Shown piece after piece: positions 1 through 5,090 of a DNA stretch of 5,090 nucleotides. The number at the start of each line of letters is the position of its first letter. Position 1 is the stretch's first letter. The stretch is taken from contig RFKT01000235.1 of assembly GCA_003694225.1 (NCBI GenBank), forward strand, positions 1-5,090. The letters run 5' to 3'. The stretch comes from Candidatus Dadabacteria bacterium. Its GTDB lineage: Bacteria; Bdellovibrionota_C; UBA2361; J135. Both the position numbers and the translations under genes were made by a program. The notes under the pieces are model-generated. The model did not search any database, was not told where the DNA came from, and worked only from the letters and a program-made list of their open reading frames with translations.

Positions 1-1275
1 ATTAAACTGATAATAGTTTTGATTGTAATCGGGCTCAGTTGCTATATCTTTTACCTGAACCCGAAGCCTATTACGGTATATACAGGCGGTGAAAGCAAGA
101 TTACCGCACCTGCTGCAATCATATTGATATCGGTTTTTTTGGCCGGGATGGTTTTCTCTTCCCTGTTCGCTCTTTATTTCGGGTTAAAGGCATTTTGGCG
201 GGAGAAAGTTCTGCGGGATTCAGAGCGAAAAAGGGCATATTCAGCCGCCCTTGAAAGAGAAGCCCGAGACCTTCTTGCATCTGGCGAGTGGCTTCAGGCA
301 AAGCAAAAGTGGGAGGCGATAATTGCCAAAGATCCAGACAATATCACAGCTCGCATAGAGCTTAGCAGGTCATTAGAAGGCGATGGAGATCTTCGGGGTG
401 CGCTTAAGGTAATAGATGCGGCGCGGGCTGTGGATTCAACAAGTATAGAGGTGCTTTTTCGCGCCGCAGAGATAAACCTTAGGCTTCAAAATAAGACAGC
501 GGCGATAGATAACCTAGCTTTAATCCTCTACCATAGCCCTAACAAGAAAGCGGCCATTATGGCGAGGGATCTCTCTGAAAGCATAGGTAGGATTCAGGAT
601 GCCTTAGAGTATAATCAGATGGCTGGAAAACTTGGCGCGGACAAGGATGATATAGAGGATACAGAGCTTAGGCTTAAGCTAAAAGCGCTTATAATCCAGA
701 ACGAAAACGATCGCAGCCTGCTTAAATCAGAACTTAGAAAATTTATAAAGAAAAATCCTGCTTTTGTCCCGGCTCTTTACTACCTTTCTTCTATTTGCGC
801 CAAGGAGGGAGCTGTGGAAGAGGCGGCAAAGCTTTTGGCTTCGGCGTTTAACCACAGTAAAGACCCTTGCTATTGGCAAGAGGCGGCGGAATTGTGGCTC
901 CAGGCAGGCCAGCCTGAAAGGGCTATTTCGGCGATTAAGGCTTGCATAAAGGAATCTACCGGGAAGCTGCAGGTAAAAGCGAGACTTGATCTTATACGGC
1001 TATATTTAAAATTAAATATGGTGGAAGAAGCCGGAGTGGAGATAGCGGATCTGGAGTCGATTTTAAGCAATGAAGATGAGCTTTCATACGAAGAAGAGAT
1101 AAGAGCGCTTATCTACCTTAAAGGAAGATACTCCAACCTTCTTGGAAACTATAAAGAGTCGGCTATCCTTTGGCAGCGGTTAATTGACTCCGAGATTACC
1201 TTAAAAGGAGAAAGAGATCCGCAAAAAGAAGAGAGTAATGGAAAACCGCTTTCTGCAAGGTTTAGCACCCCATGA
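1..1275 (+). CDS. Membrane-anchored TPR protein with LapA-like N-terminus (5' partial)
   Basis: The reading frame is open from the first base. A TTG at 19 is a possible start but has no ribosome binding site, and the codons before it (IKLIIV) continue a membrane helix, so the true start is probably a few codons upstream of the window. Counting from base 1, codons 1-19 form a hydrophobic helix. It is followed by NPKPITV and a second helix at about 36-62, an arrangement resembling the LapA (DUF1049) domain. A charged linker (about 66-85) leads into helical pairs of TPR type from about 82 to 390, for example around ASGEWLQAKQKWEAI and GAVEEAAKLLASAF. LapB, the partner of LapA in lipopolysaccharide control, is a membrane-anchored TPR protein ending in a rubredoxin-like CxxC domain. 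No such cysteine pairs occur here, and the tail is short and charged. An inner-membrane scaffold with its TPRs in the cytoplasm is inferred. Its stop overlaps the gpmI start (ATGA). TPR assignment is fairly sure; a role in lipopolysaccharide assembly is only a suggestion. Confidence 0.8.
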   Translation: MKLIIVLIVIGLSCYIFYLNPKPITVYTGGESKITAPAAIILISVFLAGMVFSSLFALYFGLKAFWREKVLRDSERKRAYSAALEREARDLLASGEWLQAKQKWEAIIAKDPDNITARIELSRSLEGDGDLRGALKVIDAARAVDSTSIEVLFRAAEINLRLQNKTAAIDNLALILYHSPNKKAAIMARDLSESIGRIQDALEYNQMAGKLGADKDDIEDTELRLKLKALIIQNENDRSLLKSELRKFIKKNPAFVPALYYLSSICAKEGAVEEAAKLLASAFNHSKDPCYWQEAAELWLQAGQPERAISAIKACIKESTGKLQVKARLDLIRLYLKLNMVEEAGVEIADLESILSNEDELSYEEEIRALIYLKGRYSNLLGNYKESAILWQRLIDSEITLKGERDPQKEESNGKPLSARFSTP

Positions 1276-2789
1276 GTGTAACTGTACTGTGCATACTTGA
1301 CGGTTTAGGGTTAAATCCCAACCCAAAGGCAAACGCATTTGCTATGGCTCAGGCACCCACGTTGAAGGGATTGATTAGCAGATATCCGTCGTCTACGCTT
1401 AGGACAGATGGCGAGTATGTGGGGCTTCCAGCGGGCACAATGGGAAACTCTGAGGTGGGCCATCTGAATATTGGGGCTGGAAGGGTTGTTGAGCAGTGGC
1501 TTGTGCGCATTAGCAGAGAGCTTAAGGAAGGATGCTTGGATAGGAGCGATACTTTTCAGAATTTTCTGGGGCATGTAGGAGATGGTTCAGCAGTTCATCT
1601 CATAGGGCTTTTTAGCGATGGCGGGGTTCATTCCCACTCTGATCACCTCTTTGCGGTTATAAAAAAGCTTCTTGCATCTGACATTTCAAAAGTAGTGATC
1701 CACCTGATTACAGATGGAAGAGATACTGCTCCGACTGCCGCTCTGGAGCAGGTAAGGGATCTCTTGGCGGTATGCAAGAACGAACCACGTTGTGTGATAG
1801 GGAGTATATCCGGCAGATACTACGCAATGGATCGGGACAAGAGATGGCAGAGAACTGAAAAGGCTTGGCGTGTTATCGCACTTGGGGAAGGAGAGAGGGT
1901 TAATGATGTAGAAGACTACATAAGGGATTCTTATGAAAAAGGCATTACAGACGAGTTTCTTGAGCCTGTTGTTGTGGAATGCGAGCCGGTAAAAGAGGGC
2001 GATTCGATATTATTCTTTAATTTCCGGGCGGATCGGATGCGCCAGCTTGTGTCTGCATTCCATTTGGAAGAGTTTCCTCATTTTCACCGTGGTATTAACC
2101 CTCTGCCATCCGACCATCTTCTGTCTTTTACTGAATACGACACCAATTTTACATTTCCCTTTATATTTTCCAATCAGGAGATAAGGAATCACTTAGGCGA
2201 ATATCTTTCAAGGTTAGGCATACGCCAGCTTCGGACTGCGGAGACCGAAAAGTATCCGCATGTAACCTATTTCTTTAATGGGATGGTAGAGGAGCCTTTT
2301 AAGGGTGAGGATAGGAAGCTTATCCCTTCTCCAAGGGATATAAAGACATACGACTTAAAGCCTGAGATGAGCGCCTATCCTGTAAAGGATATAGTTATTG
2401 ATGCCATAAAAAGCGGGGCCTATGGCTTTATAGTTGTTAACTTTGCAAACTGTGACATGGTGGGGCATACGGGGGTGATAGCTGCCGCTATAAAAGCTGT
2501 GGAGACAGTTGATGCGTGTGTAAGGGAGATAGTGGCTGCGCTTGATGCGGCGGGAGGCAGGATGCTTCTTATAGCCGATCACGGAAACTGCGAGCTTATG
2601 GAGGATCCAGAAACCGGGAAGCCCCATACTGCCCATACCACCTTCCCTGTGCCTGTAGTCCTTTACGGCTATGGCACGGATATCACCCTAAGGGAAGGAG
2701 GAGCCCTCTGCGATGTGGCGCCGACTCTCCTTCATATAATGGAGATAGACCCGCCTGAGGAGATGGAGGGGAAGAGCTTAATCTTCTGA
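1272..2789 (+). CDS. gpmI: 2,3-bisphosphoglycerate-independent phosphoglycerate mutase
   Basis: This cytoplasmic enzyme interconverts 3-phosphoglycerate and 2-phosphoglycerate in glycolysis and gluconeogenesis. It uses two metal ions (usually Mn2+) and a phosphoserine intermediate. The protein has 505 residues, close to the usual 510. The expected motifs appear in order: LDGLG with metal ligand Asp10; GNSEVGHLNIGAGR with catalytic Ser60; FSDGGVHSH (His120); TDGRDTAP (148-154); SGRYYAMDRDKRW; FFNFRADRMRQL; AETEKYPHVTYFFNG; NCDMVGHTG with Asp395 and His399; ADHGNCE with Asp436 and His437; and HTAHTTFPVP with His455. These match the metal and substrate ligands known from the Bacillus stearothermophilus enzyme, so the copy looks intact and active. 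The ATG lies inside the stop of the upstream TPR gene, and only a weak AAGG precedes it, which suggests translational coupling. No terminator is visible after its stop. The metal-dependent alkaline-phosphatase-like fold makes other assignments very unlikely. Confidence 0.97.
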   Translation: MSVTVLCILDGLGLNPNPKANAFAMAQAPTLKGLISRYPSSTLRTDGEYVGLPAGTMGNSEVGHLNIGAGRVVEQWLVRISRELKEGCLDRSDTFQNFLGHVGDGSAVHLIGLFSDGGVHSHSDHLFAVIKKLLASDISKVVIHLITDGRDTAPTAALEQVRDLLAVCKNEPRCVIGSISGRYYAMDRDKRWQRTEKAWRVIALGEGERVNDVEDYIRDSYEKGITDEFLEPVVVECEPVKEGDSILFFNFRADRMRQLVSAFHLEEFPHFHRGINPLPSDHLLSFTEYDTNFTFPFIFSNQEIRNHLGEYLSRLGIRQLRTAETEKYPHVTYFFNGMVEEPFKGEDRKLIPSPRDIKTYDLKPEMSAYPVKDIVIDAIKSGAYGFIVVNFANCDMVGHTGVIAAAIKAVETVDACVREIVAALDAAGGRMLLIADHGNCELMEDPETGKPHTAHTTFPVPVVLYGYGTDITLREGGALCDVAPTLLHIMEIDPPEEMEGKSLIF

Positions 2790-2790
2790 A

Positions 2791-3270
2791 ATGCCATTTC
2801 TCTTTAACACTTCAGCAGGATTTGACACGAGTTCAGAAATTATGTTTGCTTTATATGATTCTATGGGGGAATTTGAGATGGCAGATGAGGGATTTTTGGT
2901 TTTATTTTTAGTTGCGCTATATTTTACGATAGTCCTTTTAATTGGTTTTCCGTCAGCTAAAGGCCTGACTCCTTCTGGTTATTTAATAGCAGAGAGAAAA
3001 GAAGGGCTTTTTCAAACTACAGCTTCTATTACAGCAGTTATTGGAGGTGTTCTATTAGTTGAACAGGCAAGCCTTGCTTATGACTTAGGCTTTTCAGCTA
3101 TTTGGTTTTGGATTGGATTTGCGCTTGGAATGATTTGTCTAGGAATGTCAGCAGGTAAGATTAAAGAAATAGCGGACAAGAGAGGATTTATTACGATTTC
3201 GCAATATTTTCATGAGAAATTTGACTTTAAAGCAAATGCATTGGCTGCTAGTATCCTTTTTAAATTTTAG
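2791..3270 (+). pseudogene. Sodium:solute symporter (SSS family), N-terminal remnant
   Basis: The frame encodes 159 residues from the ATG one base after the gpmI stop. The better start is probably the ATG at 2878 (MADEGF), which has GGGGGA 7 bases upstream, giving about 130 residues. From there the sequence follows the N-terminal third of an SSS carrier. It has a first helix (FLVLFLVALYFTIVLLIGF), the GYLIAERKEG loop comparable to the family's dYflAgR motif, a second helix with TASITAVIGG, AYDLGFSAIWFW, a third helix (IGFALGMICLG), and the loop GFITISQYFHEKF. The frame then ends at TAG after ANALAASILFKF, where intact carriers continue for another 300 or more residues. Proteins of this family import solutes such as sugars, proline, pantothenate or acetate with Na+. 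The substrate cannot be told from this piece. The region is visibly richer in A+T than gpmI. Membership in SSS is by recalled family pattern, not by a search. Confidence 0.7.
2865..2870 (+). promoter_or_regulatory. Likely ribosome binding site for the symporter start at 2878
   Basis: GGGGGA lies 7 bases before the in-frame ATG at 2878. The upstream ATG at 2791 has no comparable site and only one base separates it from the gpmI stop. The residues between the two starts show no membrane or family pattern, so the ATG at 2878 is the more probable original start of the carrier. Confidence 0.5.
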
Positions 3271-3506
3271 CTGTTTCGCCCGCACTCTTAGCTTCTTTGA
3301 TCTTTAAAGTTGGACAAGCGGGGGTTCTTGCCAGTTTAATTGGTGGTTTAGGAAGCGCCTTATACTTAATAGTGACAGGATCTTTTAGTGCTGATACGTC
3401 TATTTTAGTGTTTCCCTGCGCTCTCTTCTTCTTAATTGTTGGCGAGTTAATTTCTTGGAGCCTGAAGATAAATAGATCCAAACTGGACACCCAAGAGTTT
3501 TCCTAA
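3264..3506 (+). pseudogene. Sodium:solute symporter (SSS family), C-terminal remnant
   Basis: In a different frame from the N-terminal piece, an open stretch begins after a TAA at 3261-3263 and reads ILAVSPALLASLIFK, then GQAGVLASLIGGLGSALYLI, then a last helix around SILVFPCALFFLIVGELISW and a short basic tail ending at TAA (3504-3506). The order PALLA..FK..xAGxLASLIGG is typical of the last helices of SSS carriers. The only start candidates inside, such as TTG at 3297, lack a ribosome binding site, so this is best read as the 3' end of the same gene whose 5' end lies at 2791-3270. Together the two pieces give about 210-240 residues where the family usually has 450-500, so the central helices that form much of the substrate and sodium path are absent. 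It could also be an assembly join, but it cannot encode a normal carrier as it stands. Confidence 0.65.
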
Positions 3507-4239
3507 AAATTCAGCCTGCTAGGGAAGAATAGCTACGGGTGTCTCTTTATTACGTCCTTTTTTACAAAAAGGTGAAGGACTAGTCTATACTTATTGTGTT
3601 TTTAGGCTGTATCATGGGAAGTGTCATGGTGGTTTATACAGGCAGTATGTCTACACGCCGTCGAAGAACTCTTATAAAGGCCTACGGAGCGCAGGCTTTT
3701 AAGATTGCATATTAGGTGAGGTGCTTTCCTACGCTCCAAAAGGCATTAGGCTACATTCATGACTGTTTAGCACGAAACTTCTGCTTTTTGTAATTGGCCG
3801 GAAAGAAATGCGACCTTATAAATGAGCAGCAGAGAGGTATCTCTGTCTTAATGACACTCGTAAATGCTTCGAGTTTAAGCTCACATAATTATCGATATGT
3901 CACAGTTGACAATCGCTATTTATCTTCACCTCACCCTTCCTAAGGCTTGGGAGGTCCTCTAAGAACAGCCGAGGCAAAAACACCCCTCGGGATCACAAAC
4001 TAAATCCATTATTAACGCAGTAGCTTTGAATCCTACGATAGCTCTACTGCAATCTAATAGGAAGCCTGATGCCCGGTAATGCTTCTATGTTGCTGGGTGC
4101 CGCAGTGTTGTAGGCAAAAGATTGTACCGTAAGCTCCACTCCATCAAGTAAAAGAGATTAAGGAAAACGAATACATTTCCTATTTAACGAATACACGATA
4201 TTACTCCTATTATTAAGTATATTTAGGGGCCAATAACAC
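3507..4239. other. Gene-poor stretch, no supported gene
   Basis: About 730 bases hold no open frame of 60 codons on either strand and no recognisable RNA gene. One frame at 3584-3715 (43 codons, plus strand) reads like a membrane helix (ILIVFLGCIMGSVMVVY) followed by STRRRRTLIKAYGAQAF. This faintly recalls the conserved end of an FtsX/MacB-type permease helix (RxxExGxLKAxGA), but with a codon missing and the glutamate absent. Modest inverted repeats occur at 3556-3572 (CCTTTTT/AAAAAGG), 3686-3695 with 3728-3737 (one mismatch), 3969-3990 (CCGAGG/CCTCGG) and 4017-4050 (GCAGTAG/CTACTGC). None is followed by a T-run that would make it a good terminator. Decayed coding DNA is one reading and ordinary intergenic DNA another. 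Confidence 0.5.
4166..4195. repeat. 10-bp direct repeat AACGAATACA, 20-bp period
   Basis: AACGAATACA occurs exactly at 4166-4175 and again at 4186-4195. The start-to-start distance of 20 bp is close to two helical turns, so both copies would face the same side of the DNA. Paired direct half-sites of this kind can bind a regulator, but no promoter or gene start is close enough to give it an obvious target. Chance in AT-rich DNA is possible. Confidence 0.5.
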
Positions 4240-4270
4240 AAAAAAGGCATCTTAATGCTTTAAGATGCCT
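4240..4270 (-). terminator. Rho-independent terminator of the minus-strand gene
   Basis: AGGCATCTTA (4245-4254) and TAAGATGCCT (4261-4270) are perfect complements forming a 10-bp stem around a 6-base loop. On the minus strand the stem runs directly into a T-run (the A-run at 4240-4245 on the plus strand), the classical intrinsic terminator form. It lies about 50 bases past the stop of the gene at 4321-5022. On the plus strand no T-run follows, so it is directional. Confidence 0.85.
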
Positions 4271-4283
4271 CTAGAAATTACCG

Positions 4284-4304
4284 CTTTGATATGAAATGTC
4301 AAAG
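4284..4304. repeat. Small inverted repeat between stop codon and terminator
   Basis: CTTTGATAT and ATGTCAAAG pair over 9 positions (one G-U in the plus-strand transcript) around the loop GAA. It sits in the 3' untranslated stretch between the minus-strand gene and its terminator. It is AT-rich and has no T-run, so it may be only an extra 3' structure or chance. Confidence 0.35.
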
Positions 4305-4320
4305 ATACACATTTATAAAC

Positions 4321-5022
4321 TTAGCATGTGCCTCCTGTCCCAAACGCGAGTTTCTGACATTTTTTAGGTTTTTCCCCTACAAGCCTATATCCTAGTGGCC
4401 ACAGGCCATAACCGCCACTAAATGGCCCTCCATTAAAAGAAGAGCCTAAATATCCAGCTGGTCCCGGGAGCCATGAATCTTGGATTCCTGAGGCAGCTAC
4501 ATTAAACTGACCCGTTCCATATACAAGGTAGAAGTACTCTTGATTGGCATTAAGAGTAATATTAAATTGCGATATATCAAATCCCATAAGCCAAGTTGGA
4601 TCACCAAAAACATCCATTCCGTATGGATTTACTGGATCCCCAAGGTCGGGGAGATTAAGTGTGTAATTAAGTATATCGCCTTGAAGTGGGTTTGTCTGAA
4701 AAGCGTAATAACTTGAAAAGATATTAACTGTATAACTATCTGGAGAATAAGGACCTGTTGGCGTACTTGCCCCAAAGCCATCCCAGACAAACCATAGCTC
4801 CTTTGCCTTTACATCTCGTGTAAGGGTATACGGCTGGGCTGCTACATCGTATCCTGAAAACATCCCATAAAACTTCTCAGATGATTCAGTATAGTGCCAT
4901 GTGTTCTGCCATGTTGCACCTATAAAATCAAAGCCATAAACTGGGCTTCTATCAGATACAGGTTGCGCTGATACAGATACAGCTAGAAAAAATAGTGATA
5001 ATAAATAAATGATTTTTTTCAT
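4321..5022 (-). CDS. Secreted aromatic/glycine-rich protein of unknown function
   Basis: The 233-residue product begins with a textbook Sec signal peptide: MKK, a hydrophobic core (IIYLLSLFFLAVSV), and a probable signal peptidase I site after VSA (residue 19). There is no lipobox cysteine, so the mature protein should be exported to the periplasm, the surface or the medium without lipidation. The mature part is rich in Tyr, Phe, Trp, Gly, Pro and Asn, with alternating patterns such as ELWFVWDGFG, YTVNIFSSYYAF and QEYFYLVYGTG that suggest a beta-sandwich. The stretch SSFNGGPFSGGYGLWPLGYRLVGE (about 191-214) resembles the closing strands of extracellular jelly-roll domains found in PEP-CTERM or choice-of-anchor proteins, but the C-terminal PEP anchor is missing. 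The protein ends KKCQKLAFGTGGTC, its only two cysteines being Cys222 and Cys233, the last residue. The gene stands alone with its own strong ribosome binding site and terminator. I do not recognise the family, and the fold is inferred. Confidence 0.82.
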   Translation of the reverse strand: MKKIIYLLSLFFLAVSVSAQPVSDRSPVYGFDFIGATWQNTWHYTESSEKFYGMFSGYDVAAQPYTLTRDVKAKELWFVWDGFGASTPTGPYSPDSYTVNIFSSYYAFQTNPLQGDILNYTLNLPDLGDPVNPYGMDVFGDPTWLMGFDISQFNITLNANQEYFYLVYGTGQFNVAASGIQDSWLPGPAGYLGSSFNGGPFSGGYGLWPLGYRLVGEKPKKCQKLAFGTGGTC

Positions 5023-5027
5023 GGAAA

Positions 5028-5035
5028 CACCTCCT
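5028..5035 (-). promoter_or_regulatory. Strong Shine-Dalgarno for the secreted-protein gene
   Basis: On the minus strand AGGAGGTG lies 5 bases before the ATG at 5022 (7 bases from the AGGAGG core). This near-perfect site fixes the start and suggests efficient translation. The 55 bases upstream of it in the window show no convincing -35/-10 pair, so the promoter may lie beyond the window. Confidence 0.85.
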
Positions 5036-5090
5036 AACCATTAAACGTTGAACACCGTATGATGTATTAGCCTGGACAGCCTCTTAAAGC

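Noticed and set aside
2355..2636. A 93-codon minus-strand open frame inside gpmI.
   Set aside because: It lies wholly within the conserved metal-binding C-terminal part of gpmI and shows no domain pattern of its own.
3260..3490. A 76-codon open frame on the minus strand opposite the symporter C-terminal piece.
   Set aside because: It has no ribosome binding site and a low-complexity, basic composition. The plus strand here shows a convincing family pattern, so it is a shadow.
3556..3572. CCTTTTT/AAAAAGG inverted repeat as a terminator for the symporter remnant.
   Set aside because: The stem is mostly A-T and no T-run follows on either strand at the right position.
3523..3640. A stretch reading GLVYT..LGCIMGS that could resemble the VYTD..Q segment from the middle of an SSS carrier.
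   Set aside because: The match needs a frame switch in the middle and lacks the key Asp and Gln, and it would lie downstream of the C-terminal piece. It is not supported as the missing centre of the transporter.
3969..3990. CCGAGG/CCTCGG hairpin as an intrinsic terminator or attachment site.
   Set aside because: The stem is only 6 bp with a 10-base loop and no T-run, and no integrase or flanking duplication is visible.
4047..4160. A minus-strand frame of about 37 codons reading LLDGVELTVQSF.
   Set aside because: It is short, has no start with a ribosome site, and shows no recognisable family.
4166..4195. The direct repeat as the start of a CRISPR array.
   Set aside because: There are only two copies of 10 bp with a 10-bp gap, far too short for CRISPR repeats and spacers, and no cas genes are present.
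5036..5090. A promoter or riboswitch upstream of the secreted-protein gene.
   Set aside because: No good -35/-10 pair and no known riboswitch core can be seen in the 55 bases available.

Overview
The window looks like bacterial chromosome, probably from a Gram-negative organism. The first gene pairs a LapA-like membrane segment with LapB-like TPR repeats, and LapA and LapB are envelope lipopolysaccharide-assembly proteins. The last gene carries a classical Sec signal peptide. Frequent ATA and AGG codons and this gene content would suit a Desulfobacterota- or Nitrospirota-like lineage, but the sequence does not fix the taxon. No rRNA, tRNA, CRISPR array or recognisable transposase gene is visible.

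Layout. Positions 1-1275 (+) hold a membrane-anchored TPR protein whose start lies just outside the window. It overlaps by ATGA with a complete, apparently intact gpmI (1272-2789, +), the cofactor-independent phosphoglycerate mutase of glycolysis and gluconeogenesis. One base after gpmI the sequence becomes clearly more AT-rich and shows a broken sodium:solute symporter (SSS family). Its N-terminal part (2791-3270) and C-terminal part (about 3264-3506) are joined directly, in different frames, and the central membrane helices are missing.

From 3507 to about 4239 no gene can be supported. The stretch holds short open frames, one membrane-like fragment with a faint FtsX/MacB-permease look, several modest inverted repeats and a 10-bp direct repeat spaced by 20 bp. 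It reads as decayed or intergenic DNA. On the minus strand, a well-formed intrinsic terminator (4240-4270) closes a single gene, 4321-5022. That gene encodes a secreted, aromatic- and glycine-rich protein of unknown function with a strong Shine-Dalgarno sequence.

How the parts fit. The TPR protein and gpmI are probably co-transcribed and translationally coupled, although no functional link between them is evident. The transporter remnant lies in the same direction but is unlikely to yield a working carrier. The secreted protein is a separate, convergently oriented unit. No convincing new multi-gene system was found. The points most worth checking are the LapA/LapB-like fusion, the deletion inside the transporter, and the uncharacterised secreted protein.
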